A stretch of 64,000 nt of DNA from Isoetes taiwanensis (Eukaryota; Streptophyta; Lycopodiopsida; Isoetales; Isoetaceae), in assembly GCA_021234155.1 (NCBI GenBank), contig JAJEKV010000025.1, positions 17,541,094-17,605,093 on the forward strand, read 5' to 3'. The notes beneath the pieces were generated by a model. It was not told the DNA's origin. It saw nothing but the letters and a program-made list of their open reading frames with translations, and did not search any database. Numbering within the stretch: the stretch's first letter is position 1; each line of letters opens with the position of its first letter. The translations under genes were made by a program, and so were the position numbers. Below, one piece after another: positions 1 to 10,165 of this stretch.

Positions 1-352
1 GATTTTGTTAGGTTTTCGAAGATTCTATAAAGATTACCCCAAATTCTCTTAAGATTCTGATGCATTCTCTGATATTCTATGAAAATTCCCCTAGATTCTC
101 TAAGGTGGCATCAAGATCATGCTCTAACTTTCCTCTAGATACCATGAAGTTCCCCAGTACTATGTAAAAGTTCCCCCTAGATTCTCAAAGATTCTATGAA
201 GCTTCTCTAAGATTCTCTAAGGTTCTATAAGGATTCTTTTAGATTCTCTTAAGATTTGTCTAGATTTCTAAAGATTCTCACAAGATTCCTATAGATTCCC
301 TCAGATTCTAAGAATATTTCACATAGGTTCTATAAGATTCCATGAAGATTCT
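1..352. repeat. Degenerate GATTCT minisatellite
   Basis: The stretch is built from many imperfect copies of AGATTCT joined by short links such as CTA, TAA or ATGAAG, giving a ladder of about 10-12 bp. The array is truncated by the window edge, so its full size is unknown. No coding frame crosses it. The motif and its divergence are visible directly; origin and function are unknown. Confidence 0.85.
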
Positions 353-689
353 CCATTTCGATTACATTGGATATGATGGCATTGAAACAATAACAAATTA
401 CCAACATGACGGAAAGTTCTCGACGGAGAGAATTTAATGGCATGGGGCCTCCTTGATCCGACTCAACCATTGTGGGATATGGTTGTTTAAAAGCAGAGCC
501 ATAAAAGAGAAGATTTCTAGAATGCTACAAAGTGCCAACTCACCCTTTCCAGAGATAATTATAGTGCCACTTCTTGGCACCTTCCTTAACCTACTCAAAA
601 AGTTCGCACACATCTCAAGGTTTTTGAATAGAATGCTGGATAACAAAATGTTGACGTATCAATTTTTAGAAAGAATTCATTAATACTAG
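353..689. other. Intergenic, nothing recognised
   Basis: Two short overlapping open frames of about 70 codons lie here on opposite strands. Neither resembles a known family and the composition is ordinary AT-rich spacer. I see no RNA gene or repeat. Confidence 0.5.
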
Positions 690-827
690 ATACGCCTTGG
701 GACATGTGTAAAAAAAAAGCCTTAAAAGTGTTAAAAACGTTATCTAAACTATATTATCCAAAAGAAATAAATAAGCCTTTGGACACGTGTCAAAAAATGG
801 CTTTAAAAGTGTTACAAACGGATAAGG
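690..827. repeat. Tandem duplication, about 85-bp period
   Basis: Two copies of a unit with the pattern GCCTT-GGACA-GTGT, an A-run, then TTAAAAGTGTTA lie about 85 bp apart (691-746 and 776-826). The copies differ by point changes and small gaps, so the duplication is not recent. Confidence 0.75.
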
Positions 828-1644
828 CTACGTGTCCACAAAACAAACAGGTATCCTTTGAGCATATTCTCTAAGAATCTTGCCTATAGCAATTATATAG
901 TTTAGATAAGGTAAGTCTATTCTAGTGTGTGCACGAGCTCCAAAATGTCCTTAGATACATTTATTTGGGAGAAAGTGATTTAAGCAAATATTCTATACCT
1001 TTTTGTCAACTTCTAGACAACGTGTCACACTATTGCTAAAGTGTGGCATTGTTGGACATTTGTAAGCATCACAAACATATTTTATCCCATGCTAATGATG
1101 CTATATCGTTTAAAAGTCCTCTTCTTGAGAATTTGAGCATAAGTTAGCAGCTTGAGGCCCCTTCTTTTCTGAAACCGAGGTTGTAGGGGGGTTGTAGGGT
1201 AACATCCATCTATCTAAAACAACATCTCATCTTCATTCTTTGCATAATTCACAGCTAGAGGATGTTGAAGTTGTACTTTGAGGTGATGATCTGGGGGAAC
1301 ATTTAGAGTTGAACGGCAAGTGATTGTCATGCGGACAACGCGATATCTGATGTAAGCATATTGGGTCCGACCAACACGTCATGTGGTTGTCAAGGTATGG
1401 TGAAACTAGAAGTGCGGCAACATAGTAGGAGATATGTTGGTTTTATGCACGTTTTTTTTTGTTTCATCTAGGCAAGGTGGAATGTGTAGCACTTTTTTCT
1501 TGACTATTGTTTATTCACCCAAATAGAATATGTTCTTGGAATACATGTGCACCTTAACAACCTGGCCCTCAAGTTTTAGTGCTGAGATCAGATCTCGGCC
1601 GTTGGCTGCAATGGTGTTACCAACCAGTAACACATTAAAAAGTG

Positions 1645-1811
1645 CATAAACACCTAGTTTGTTATGCGAAATGGCCTTAATAAACACCTAGCTTGTTATG
1701 AGAACCACCATAAAATCACTACAAAACCATTATAAAACTCTGGGTCCGGCATAGTGGGGCATAACACCAAGGGTGTTATCCCTCTCATAAAAAGCCTTAG
1801 GCGCCTTCTAA
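1645..1811 (+). promoter_or_regulatory. Probable core promoter region of the MYB gene
   Basis: Just upstream of the MYB start codon are a tandem pair of AAACACCTAG-TTGTTATG blocks (near 1648 and 1683), a small palindrome TAACACC-AAG-GGTGTTA at about 1764-1780, and an AT-rich TATA-like CATAAAAAG at about 1787. If the TATA-like motif were used, the 5' leader before the ATG at 1812 would be very short or absent, so the true start site may lie further upstream. Assignment is by position only. Confidence 0.35.
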
Positions 1812-2565
1812 ATGACGACCACTTGCGGTTGCTGCAGCTCGAATTTCAAGAAGCTGAAGAAGGGCCTGTGGTCTCCGGACGAGGACGAGAGGCTTAAGAA
1901 TTTTATAACCCAAAATGGGATCGTAAAATGGAGCGAGGTGCCCATTCTGGCTGGTAATGTGAATGCTGATACAATAAGTCTAGCTCTCACACTACAACAT
2001 AATGCTAGCTTGCCCTTGATTTGGATCCAGGACTGGAGCGTTGCGGAAAGAGCTGCAGGCAGAGATGGCTAAATTACCTCAGACCTGGCATCAAGAGAGG
2101 AAAATTCACGCCCGAGGAACAAAGGCTCGTCTGCGAGCTTCAATCCGTCTACGGTAACAGGTGATGGGTCTAGGAATTTTTTGAAGTATCAACTTATCTA
2201 GGAACTTACCTGCATTTTGGGTCCCATAGCCCAATTGGTCTCAGTGGACGCTAAAAACCTATTCTATTCTATTCTATTTTGGATTGTGCAGATGGTCTTG
2301 GATCGCAAAACACATGCCTGGCAGGACAGACAATGAAATAAAAAACTTGTGGAATGCCAAGCTCAGGAAGAAGATGGATCTGGCTGAAAATCACAGTGCA
2401 ATGCTGGCCTTTTGTGAGGAATCTAAAGTGGAGAATCTGCAGCAGGGAAGCATAATGTCAGAGAATGCCACTCCAGATTATGACCTCGTTTCTGAACCCT
2501 TTTCGGATGCAGCCTGGAACCTCCTCTTGCAACCGGATTCCCTTCCTTACCTTGGAATCTTCTAA
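1812..2565 (+). CDS. R2R3-MYB transcription factor (3 exons)
   Basis: Predicted nuclear DNA-binding regulator of 181 residues. Exons are 1812-1953, 2031-2160 and 2292-2565; both introns have GT..AG ends and sit at the classic plant R2R3-MYB positions, the second just before the codons for the R3 tryptophan. R2 (about residues 14-63) keeps its tryptophans ([17 protein letters not shown]). R3 (about 64-115) has the usual non-Trp first position (GKFTPEE), then NRWSWIA and [18 protein letters not shown]. The common bHLH-binding signature in R3 helix 1 is not apparent, because the region reads [10 protein letters not shown]. The C-terminal tail is short (about 65 residues), acidic and serine-rich, without a motif I recognise. 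Intron 2 contains a dispersed repeat. The frame is intact and spliced length is a multiple of three, so this looks functional. The target pathway cannot be told from sequence. Confidence 0.88.
2195..2281 (-). repeat. GAATAG-tailed dispersed repeat, copy A (in MYB intron 2)
   Basis: On the minus strand it reads a GAATAG microsatellite followed by a core with CCACTGAGACCAAT and CTATGGGACCCAAAA. The same arrangement occurs on the plus strand at 5602 and 19458. This copy fills most of the 131-nt second MYB intron and ends about 10 bp before the acceptor. The family is unclassified; the tail is consistent with a retroposon end. Confidence 0.7.
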
Positions 2566-3208
2566 GTACCACCACAGATAAATAAGAATTTGTGCAGCAG
2601 GAATTTGTCCAACGTCCATTGGATGTATTGATTCTTAATACGTACTACAACAATTATTTTTTCTCAGCAAACAGACTGCATGCCACTTTTTCTGTTCACA
2701 TTGTAAGACTACATGTTTTTCATGCATAGCAACTTTCAATGCTAAAGAGGCTTACATTAATGAGCTTGGTTCAGAAAGTCTTTTGGGGCATAATCTACAA
2801 ATTTGCTGCTGGATCTAGCCCAATCTACGAGCTACATACTCCCCTCCATTCTTGGTGGAAGTACCAAGGATGTATTAAATGGCTATTTTAAAAATTTTGT
2901 TGTGTTTCTAAAATGTACTGTGAAATTTCAATTTCACATGGTATCTTACAAGGCTTCCAGAAATTTCCCGAACTGAGGTGACGCGACAACTACAAAGCTG
3001 AAAGGACAATGGGGCTAGAAGGCTAGATCTAGAAAGAATGCGGACTTAATAGGTCTATGCTATAATTAAAGACCAAAGAAAAAGAAGTGCATATTTACCA
3101 TCCACTAAGACTTGGGTTTAGTTTTGTGTGTGATAGAAAGGAGGGAAGACAAAAACTTATTCTTCACAAGTATGCAGATGTAGAATAAATGACTTAACAC
3201 TAGTTCAA
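2566..3208. other. MYB 3' flank, nothing further recognised
   Basis: AT-rich DNA downstream of the MYB stop codon presumably contains the 3' UTR, but no single convincing polyadenylation site stands out. No open frame or repeat of note is visible. Confidence 0.4.
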
Positions 3209-3600
3209 AGGAACCTCATTTGATTATCACAGGAACCTCATTTGATTATCACAAGGCCCCCAAAATTGAACCATTATGATTTTTTCTTAATGGTTTATTG
3301 GGGAAAACCAAATTTATAAATCAGTACATGTTAGTGGGTTCAAAAGTTTACAAAACCATGTCTAATTATCTAATATGGTTCATCAGCATATTTTTCTAAT
3401 GTGATAAGATAATATTGTTTTATGACATGGTATTGAAGCATGGCAATTTTAATTGGTCTCTGTAACAACTTAAACTATATAATTTATCAACATATTTTTC
3501 TAAAGTGATAAGACAACATTGTTTTATGGCATTGTACTGAAACATGGCAATTTTAATTGGTCTATGTAATAACTTAAACTATATGATATGTATTACTGTT
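3209..3600. repeat. Two tandem duplications (24 bp and about 105 bp)
   Basis: A perfect 24-bp duplication beginning AGGAACCTCATTTGATTAT occupies about 3209-3256. Further on, about 105 bp containing GTGATAAGA, TTGTTTTATG and GGCAATTTTAATTGGTCT is repeated in tandem (about 3395-3490 and 3500-3595) with point differences. Both are local slippage or unequal-exchange products in non-coding DNA. Confidence 0.75.
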
Positions 3601-3855
3601 TAGTATGTCAAGTTTATTAGACTGGTATTTGATCATATCTATCTTCTTCAATATATTGCCATGGTAATTTTAGATGCATAATTCTCATGATTTTTTACAG
3701 TAATTAATCACTAATACACAAGTGGTAAATGATCTTGTTTTAAATATGCTAGTGTGACTTTTTTTATCCTATTTTTCTTTATGGTACTAAAACATAATTA
3801 TCTCATTTGGTTTATCTAACAACTTAAAATGCCTGATACGAACTAATGCTTTGTA

Positions 3856-3898
3856 TTTCACTCTATAACCCCAAATTTCACTCTATAACCCCAAATTT
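3856..3898. repeat. Perfect 21-bp tandem duplication
   Basis: TTTCACTCTATAACCCCAAA occurs twice in direct succession, with a third half-unit (TTTGGCTCTAT) after it. Confidence 0.8.
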
Positions 3899-3987
3899 GG
3901 CTCTATGTGTAGTTTTGTGCTGTCTTTTTTGCCAAAAAACAATACTTGGAGACCACCCATAGTATTATTCCGAGAATGCTAGAAACA

Positions 3988-4335
3988 ACGCGTATTTTTT
4001 TTGGTGTGGTTTTTTTTGTGTGGTTTTTGGTGTGGTTTTTTAGCGTGGTTTTTTGGCGTGGTTTTTAGACAAAAACAACACGTAATTTTATGTTTGATTT
4101 TTGCCATGGTTTTTAGACAAAAACAATGCGAAAAACACATATGTAATTTTGCCCAAAAATAACACATGTTTTTTTGGCATTGTTTTCCTTCAATTGTCCA
4201 CGTGTTATTTTCATTAGTTGTAATGCAACCACACATTGTTTTTCATACAATAAGACATGTTTTTCCTATTGTAGTTTAAAAGAAACAATGCGACATGTTT
4301 TCCCTATTGTAGTTTTAAAGAAACAATGCGTTGGA
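3988..4335. repeat. TGGTTTTT low-complexity tract and 43-bp duplication
   Basis: About 75 bp of repeated GTGTGGTTTTTT-type units is followed by several GACAAAAACAA-GCG units. A near-perfect 43-bp tandem pair containing ACATGTTTT, CCTATTGTAG and AAGAAACAATGCG ends near 4330. A short minus-strand frame here is lysine- and histidine-rich only because of the repeat and is not a gene. Confidence 0.7.
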
Positions 4336-4450
4336 TTAAGATAAAAACAACAAGTATAGAAAACTTAAAAAATAGCTCATCCTGATTCAAGCTATTTTTA
4401 AATCCTGATTGAATTTTTGCTATTTTTAAAATGTAATTCAATATCCTGAT

Positions 4451-4490
4451 TGCCTTTTGGGAATCGAACCCAAATGAAGTCCACTAGGCA
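4451..4490 (-). repeat. tRNA-like fragment or SINE promoter remnant
   Basis: On the minus strand the segment starts TGCCTAGTGG (A-box-like), contains GGGTTCGATTCCC, an exact TpsiC arm and B box, and ends AGGCA, which pairs with its own TGCCT start. At 40 nt it is too short for a whole tRNA and has no anticodon arm. It is best read as a tRNA-derived SINE head or a collapsed tRNA pseudogene. Confidence 0.45.
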
Positions 4491-4673
4491 TTACATAAAA
4501 TGCTTAAACTTAAAAAATAAGGCATCAACCATGGAGCTTTCAGGAGTCTTTTTTGTTTTCATTATTATTGTAGTCTTCTATGTTTTGAACAAAAGTGTGA
4601 GCTAAAATGTTAGTGGCATAAAGTATCAGCACTCCACATCCGTTTAAACCATTTGAAGAGGTTGAATAAGATC

Positions 4674-4795
4674 TGCAGTTGCCAAGGTAAGATTCTGCAA
4701 TGGATTCGGGTAAAAATAAAGCAAAACAGTCTGCGCAATGCCAAGGTAAGATTTTGCAATGGATTCAGGTCAAAAAAATAAAGCAGAGCATTAAG
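4674..4795. repeat. Tandem duplication, about 65-bp unit
   Basis: Two copies of a unit containing GCCAAGGTAAGATT, TGCAATGGATTC and AAATAAAGCA lie head to tail. They differ at a few sites. Confidence 0.75.
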
Positions 4796-5055
4796 AGTAT
4801 CTACCAAAACTTAAAACAACAAACTCTTTATTTGCATCTTCTGTAAGCAGACTAGATCCTTATCATTTTAAGTTAAAGGGATGAAATATTTGAGGCATCT
4901 TTTACCTTGTATCAACAAAATAAGGCAATGGGCGTGAATCATATACTTCACTTGTTTACGGGCCAAAGCATCTTATCAAGCATTCCTGTATGAAGCGAAC
5001 TAATTGAAAAAAAAAATCATCATTAACAAAGATGCCAGAATAGAACACGTTCTTT

Positions 5056-5352
5056 CCCTAAAACGTAAAAGCAGGTTACTTAACATTCTGCCCGCGCTTC
5101 CAATAGCGTCGTGCCACCTGGCACACATTCAAAGCCTGAATGTGAAGCAGAGTTTTTATCTCCTCTGATCGACCTAACTCCGGCAAGATTTTACCTCCGT
5201 GCTCAAAAAGCAGAGATTTACCCACCATTTTTACCCACTATTTTGAAGATCCACTGCAGAGATCCAGCATTTTACCCACGGTTTTGAAGATCTACGAAGC
5301 ATTCAACCTGTTTTTACTGCCCACAGAATGTTAAGTAACCTGCTTCCACGTA
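5056..5352. mobile_element. Foldback/MITE-like element with 21-bp perfect inverted repeats
   Basis: AGCAGGTTACTTAACATTCTG at 5070-5090 is the exact reverse complement of 5324-5344. Partial pairing continues outward through an ACGT motif, giving an element of roughly 290 bp. The interior contains tandem TTTTACCCAC and GAAGATC units and no coding frame. The structure suggests a non-autonomous DNA element. I could not fix the target duplication, so the family is unassigned. Confidence 0.65.
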
Positions 5353-5357
5353 ACAAA

Positions 5358-5452
5358 AATGACAATTTTGTTGACATTCTCATGTGTCAGCCACGCCTCC
5401 GCGCTGCGCGTCGGCATGGCTTCCACATGAGAATGTCAACAAAATTGTCATT
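5358..5452. mobile_element. 95-bp hairpin with perfect 29-bp arms
   Basis: The arms 5358-5386 and 5424-5452 are exact reverse complements (AATGACAATTTTGTTGACAT onward). They surround a GC-rich 37-nt loop that contains GCGCTGCGCG. The hairpin lies a few bases after the preceding foldback element. Perfect arms imply recent formation or selection on structure. It may be a tiny MITE or a structured RNA precursor; nothing in the sequence decides. Confidence 0.7.
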
Positions 5453-5459
5453 CTTGTAT

Positions 5460-5545
5460 ACTGAAATGCCCTTTTGTTCCGTCCCTAAAACTAAAACATA
5501 ATAGAAGAGGCCCTTTTGTTCTTTCCCTAAAACTGAATGCCCGAA
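5460..5545. repeat. Short tandem duplication CCCTTTTGTTC-TCCCTAAAACT
   Basis: Two copies of about 30 bp, each containing CCCTTTTGTTC then CCCTAAAACT, lie about 52 bp apart. Confidence 0.6.
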
Positions 5546-5601
5546 TCTGATTCGAATGCAAGGGAAAAAACATCAAAACAGAAGTTAAAGGAGAGGAGGG
5601 C

Positions 5602-5680
5602 ATAAGAATAGAATAGAATAGAATAGTTTTTTTATCGTCCACTGAGACCAATCGGCCTATGGGACCCAAAAGGAGCGCAG
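5602..5680 (+). repeat. GAATAG-tailed dispersed repeat, copy B
   Basis: AAGAATAGAATAGAATAG is followed by a T-run, then CCACTGAGACCAATCGG and CTATGGGACCCAAAA. This is the same order as copies A and C. It is followed by a C-rich stretch at 5703-5735 containing CCCCGCCCCGAAGGG, which the other copies lack. Confidence 0.75.
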
Positions 5681-5739
5681 CAAACTTATTACTGTCCGGG
5701 TTAAAAAACCCCCGCCCCGAAGGGTTTTCGAGGGAAATG

Positions 5740-6780
5740 CAAACTTCTAGAGCATTCCTTCTACAAAAGATTATTTTGCCTTAAAATAAAAAATTACTAT
5801 GTGGCCAATATACATACCTCTCATGCTCTCCAAAGCTTTCCCACATTCTTTTTAGTGTTTTGGAGTAGGCATTTTGACCACCATCTCCACAACCCCTGCA
5901 TATCAAAAAATATGAATAAGACAGAAGGAATGCACAAAACAGAAGCAAAAGAATGTTGATGATAGCTAGACCGCCATTTCTTCTCTCCTAAAGTAGTGAA
6001 AATATTAGTTTAAAATTTCGACTAGCTGTCCTGGACATAGCAAAGGATCTGCAAGCAGATTGAAGAGACTAAGAAGGGAAAATACAAATTTCTACACGAA
6101 CATAATATAATCTGAATATTGTACCTAATTACCCAGTTTGATTTTGAGCTCCGGCATACAGCGATGACAAATGCTTTAAAAAGCCACAGCCAGATTCCAC
6201 AGTTCGGCTACAATTGGGCTTGCACGCACCTCCGCCATAGTTGTTCGTTACGATGCGTTTGCCTGAGCACCTTAGCCCTATTTTGCCTAGAACAGTTGTT
6301 CATTTCTTCCTTGGAGTCTAAATCCCGCCAATCAGATCGATGAGCTGGATTAATCTCCTCCATTAATTTAAATTGTTTCCTACCGGGCGTTTTAATTTTT
6401 ATGCTGTTCGGGGCAACTCTTGTTAGCGAAAGTGACGTTTTATTTTAATTTTAGATAATCTATTATGGAATATATATTGGATTGATGGGTAGGATGGGAT
6501 TTTACGTGATATTGGCATAGGGCATTTGGAGGGCACGTGTTGTGCGTGAGGAGGCGTTAATGCCATAGTTACAAAACATGGCCACGGGCAACGCAGGTCC
6601 TTAATTGTTAGAACACGAAAATGACAATGGAACATGGAAACGGATAACACGGGAATATTCTCAAAATATTTTGAATTTCTAAAAAAACAAAAATCTCGTT
6701 CTAATTAATGCAATCCTCTTAAATCATCTGACCAATAGTGTTAAACCCTTATGACGACTAGTATTATATATGCAATGCAA
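5740..6780. other. Intergenic, nothing recognised
   Basis: AT-rich sequence with only short open frames on both strands. None resembles a known protein and codon composition shows no coding signal. I see no RNA gene or terminal repeat here. Confidence 0.5.
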
Positions 6781-6782
6781 TT

Positions 6783-6860
6783 CCTGTGGTAAGACGTTAA
6801 ACTGCCATACCCAAGGTCACGGGTTCAACGCCTCGTTGTGAAAGTGGCCATGCAATGTAA
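6783..6860 (+). repeat. SINE-like head with Pol III boxes
   Basis: TGTGGTAAGACG resembles an A box. About 36 bp later GGTCACGGGTTCAACGCC matches a B box. A related stretch with TTAAACT-CCATA, GGTCACGAGTTCAA occurs at 16133-16180, so this is a dispersed family. It is followed by a short duplication containing GCAATGTAAAG-TGGTGGGGG and GGACCCA. Confidence 0.5.
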
Positions 6861-6997
6861 AGTTGGTGGGGGAAGGACCCACTTCAGCAATGTAAAGTGG
6901 TGGGGGCAGGACCCATCTGGGTGTGTTGTAAAGTGTCACATGTCCGATAGGACGCTGCCTTGTGGCGTGACGTTAAAATCTCTTCTTCTTCTTCTTA

Positions 6998-7085
6998 ATC
7001 ATCATATATTGCTTAGTTTTCTAGTTCCTAGTTAATCATCATATATTTTCTAGTTTCCTAGTTAATCATCATATATTTCTCATTT
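6998..7085. repeat. Tandem repeat of about 33 bp, three copies
   Basis: After a TTC microsatellite, units of CTAGTT(T)CCTAGTTAATC followed by ATCATATAT repeat about three times with small differences. Confidence 0.7.
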
Positions 7086-7109
7086 CTTAGTTTAGCTTCC
7101 TAGTAAAAC

Positions 7110-7865
7110 AATTACATGGAATCCTAGTTAAATTAAATACCTTAGGAGCAACCTCTTTTCGTTACATGGTGGAGATCGATTGTAGGTAATTATAAGCCAA
7201 TGATGTGAATCTTCATTGGAAAAGGCTCCACTTTGCAAGGCAATAAGAAGGAAAGAAGCAGTGGGCATAGTATGGAAGACAATAAGAGTAAGCATACCTT
7301 TGTCTATGCTAAATTGTAGTTGTATAATACGCAAATACCATAACCTGCCTTTCCAAATCATTAGCGAGGTTCTTGAAGTTAGGTTCATAGGTGCATATCA
7401 AACGATGACATGCCTGTGTTTTTATGCTATATGTTTGAATGTTTAGCTCATCTATTCAAATTAGCTTGATCCATCTATTCCAATTAGCTTAAGGATTCCC
7501 TAGGTAGATAATATATCATACTTTACAAGCAACCCATTGTTGTTGGATTTGAACAATATTATTTGAAACATCTTTATTTCATGTTAAAATTGCACAAGCT
7601 TCTCTTGCATATATCCGACATAAAATGGTGGTTTGTGCATTTTGCTTATGATCCTTCAATTTATTTCTAACCTATTATGGCTGGTGAAAAAGCTTGTTGT
7701 CATGTAGGCATTCGAGTGATGGGACCTATTTTGCCCTCAAATATATTCGTTTTATATATAGACCAGTTCTTCATCAACAGAAGCACGAATTAGAGGTGTT
7801 AAGAAGGGTGCTCCAATTCCTATATATGTTGTTGATAACGGATCTGTACATGAACCTTTGTTGCA
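7110..7865. other. Intergenic, nothing recognised
   Basis: AT-rich spacer with weak open frames of fewer than 90 codons on both strands. No similarity to a protein family is apparent and no repeat is obvious. Confidence 0.45.
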
Positions 7866-7867
7866 TG

Positions 7868-8405
7868 GTTCGTAAAGCTTGGCATGTTGGAGTCCAGGTG
7901 GCATGTTTGAGCCACCTTGGCATGTTGGAATCCACGTGGCATGTTTGAGCCCACGTGGCATATGAGAGTTGGCGTGGCATGTTTGAGCCAACTAGGTGGC
8001 ATGGTGGATCCTAGGGGTACAACATTTGAACCACAAAAAATAACTTATGAAATCAACTAAACCATTGAACAATTCCTTATTAGAATATTTTAAGGTCATT
8101 AATGTTTGAATTGGAATGTTGGAGCCACCTTAGCATGTTGGAGCCTAAGTGGCGTGTTTGAGCCACCTTGGCATGTTAGAGCCACGTGGCATGGTTGAGC
8201 CACCTTGGCATGCTGGAGCCCACGTGGCATGTGCAGAGCCAAATGGTAGATCCTAGGGGCACAACATTTGAAGTAGAAAAAATAACACATTAAATCAATT
8301 AAACCATTAAAAAATATTTCATTAGAAATGGCATTTTTAGTCCATAATGTTTGAATTGGAATGTTGGAACCACCTTGGCATGTTGGAGCCTGGGTGCCGT
8401 ATTTC
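7868..8405. repeat. Higher-order repeat: 20-bp GGCATGTTGGAGCC units inside a 245-bp period
   Basis: Units such as GGCATGTTTGAGCCACC and GGCATGTTGGAGCCCACGT repeat about every 20 bp. Blocks of them alternate with a fixed spacer containing GATCCTAGGGG-ACAACATTTGAA and AATGTTTGAATTGGAATGTT. The spacer landmarks recur at 8008/8252 and 8102/8347, giving a 244-245-bp higher period with two full units and part of a third. Open frames across it on the minus strand are produced by the repeat and are not genes. Confidence 0.85.
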
Positions 8406-9374
8406 AATGCAAGTCAAAATGCGACAGATGGATGACTTACCCACCTCGGAACTGCGAATCGGCTCTGCCAACGGAATATGTTGACATTACCCTAGGGACC
8501 AAGTTCCGTGGGTAGAAGACCAAAACTTGGTCAAGAAGCGCCAAAGGACCTCAGCTCGAACACACTTGTAGTCAGTGAAGAAAAGTCTAGAAAACTAGTC
8601 TGCGCCATGAAAGGCTATGTGTACATGTCATGAGGTGGTGACGAATATATGTGGTACAACCCATTGCATGTCAACCCATTCACAGAATGATAATTCGACT
8701 GCGTGGTTGCATCCAAATCGCCAAGGCCTTCTAGAACACATGTTTGAAAAGTAGAGGATTGTTTAACTTTCCGGATTGCCAAGTACATGCTATCTTTACA
8801 CTATAGTACTAGGCCAGGAGCACATCGAGCAAAAGGTTGACTAGTTGCCTATAGCAAATCGAGTTTGGCTCTGTTGATAGCTGGTTCCCAGTGTAAATTA
8901 AATGTTTGAACTCACGCACAAAGGCAAAATCCCATTTTGAGCTCAAGGAAGTGGTTGAATTAGGGGAATATGCCATCTTCCTGTACGTAACGAAAGGGGA
9001 AAATTTGGGTGTTGGCACATCCGTGTGGTGGATGCCCATTTTTTTCTTTTTTGGGATGTTTCATGGAACATGAACTACCATTTCAATGGTGGCATTAACA
9101 GATGGATCTGTTTTAATGCCTCGATACTTAAATCCTACTAAGTCTGTAGGGAGCTTGTGTGCAGGTTCCCTCGCGGGTTTGAAGAGAGACTTGAAGAGGG
9201 AGAACAAAAAAACCCTTCCTAGACACCGGCTCCAAACTTGCCTCGTTGCGATGGCTCGTAACAAGTTGGACATCGTGTGATCAGGCATGTCAGATGGCAG
9301 AAAATGACTGTTTGCGCAACTGCATCCAAAATTCCAAAGTTATCCTAGACCACATGTTTGAGAAGTAGACGCGT
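8406..9374. other. Unclassified repeat-derived DNA with a separated 65-bp direct repeat
   Basis: A segment with CTGCATCCAAA, CCTAGA-CACATGTTTGA and AAGTAGA occurs near 8697-8760 and again near 9306-9370, about 610 bp apart and in the same orientation. The intervening short frames are not recognisable. The spacing could reflect terminal repeats of a small decayed element, but no TG..CA ends are clear. Confidence 0.4.
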
Positions 9375-9514
9375 AAAACACATTTTCTAAACTATTGATG
9401 AATTCAAAACATTGTACGATTGTAGAATTCATGTAGTTAAACATGATATAAATGAGCAATGATTTTGCTAAATCAATTTACACCTAAAAACAATCTTACA
9501 AGCTAATATGTAGC
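9375..9514 (+). repeat. Partial copy of the 200-bp satellite unit
   Basis: AAAACACAT, TAAACTATTGATGA, GTAGAATTCATGTA and GAGCAATGATTTTGCTAAATC follow in the same order as in the tandem array at 12112-12805, with roughly 85 percent agreement by eye. It lies just before the cluster of captured gene fragments. Confidence 0.75.
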
Positions 9515-9810
9515 ATAATAACAGGGGGTTTTCTTTGTGTTTTTGTACGCTTTTCACAAAGGTTTTCCTAAGATTTCATGGTGTATTCGAATGGATGTAC
9601 TAATGCGTACATCTAGAGTGCACCATTTCTCAATCGTTGATTTAGCTTTTTTTTTTTCAATGGTCCTATATCCAAGGGCTCACAACAAAAGCCCTTTTTT
9701 TATTTTAGTTGCCATTTTCAGTTTTGCATGCAAGCATCGTGCCATCATGTTTTAGGGTTATTTTAGGGTTAGGAAGAGAGAAGGGCAAGAATCGAAAGCA
9801 ATACAATGCT
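9515..9810. other. Spacer, nothing recognised
   Basis: T-rich sequence between the satellite copy and the PPR fragment. No feature is supported. Confidence 0.4.
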
Positions 9811-9814
9811 GCAG

Positions 9815-10165
9815 GGTTCGAACATGCTGAGAATCAGCAGCTTGGATGAAGGCCATGAATGTTTCAACTCTATGAGCCATCTTCATGCGTTTGAACCAAC
9901 GTCTGAACATTGTGCTTGTATGGTTGATCTGCTTGGACGTGCGGGACAGCTAGGTGAAGCTCGGAATCTTATTGATACAATGCCTTGTTAACTAGATCTG
10001 ATAATCTGGAGAGCCTTTCTGAGTGCTTGTGCCATCTATGGAGATACTGGGTCAGCTGAATGTTCGATGGAAGCAGTTATGAAGCTGGACCATCCTAACT
10101 TGGCAGCAGCTGTGGCTTTGTTGGCAAATACATATGTCGCATATGGCAGGTTGAATGCATATGAT
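9815..10165 (+). pseudogene. PPR protein fragment (PLS class, near E motif)
   Basis: The translation contains SLDEGHECFNSMS, SEHCACMVDLLGRAGQLGEA and NLIDTMP. It then passes an in-frame stop into WRAFLSACAIYGDTG and ANTYVAYGRL. This order matches the last PPR motifs and E region of plant organellar RNA-binding PPR proteins. Only about 115 codons of a protein normally longer than 500 residues are present, with at least one stop codon, so it is a decayed piece. It is the first of three unrelated gene fragments within 1.6 kb. Confidence 0.85.

Noticed and set aside
1-352. A CRISPR-like array
   Set aside because: The repeat unit is short and degenerate with no constant spacer length, and the rest of the window is plant nuclear DNA.
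1812-2072. A single 86-codon ORF for the MYB start
   Set aside because: After codon 47 it reads through intron 1. Splicing at 1954-2030 restores the conserved [19 protein letters not shown] register, so the unspliced frame is not the protein.
3979-4236. Lys/His-rich 85-codon minus-strand ORF resembling a repeat protein
   Set aside because: It is a translation of the TGGTTTTT low-complexity tract.
4451-4490. A functional tRNA gene
   Set aside because: Only the T arm and acceptor-like ends are present; there is no D or anticodon arm and the length is 40 nt.
7752-8407. Minus-strand ORFs of 60-102 codons rich in HATW/CQGGSN repeats
   Set aside because: Several frames repeat in step with the 20-bp minisatellite, which explains them fully; there is no independent coding evidence.
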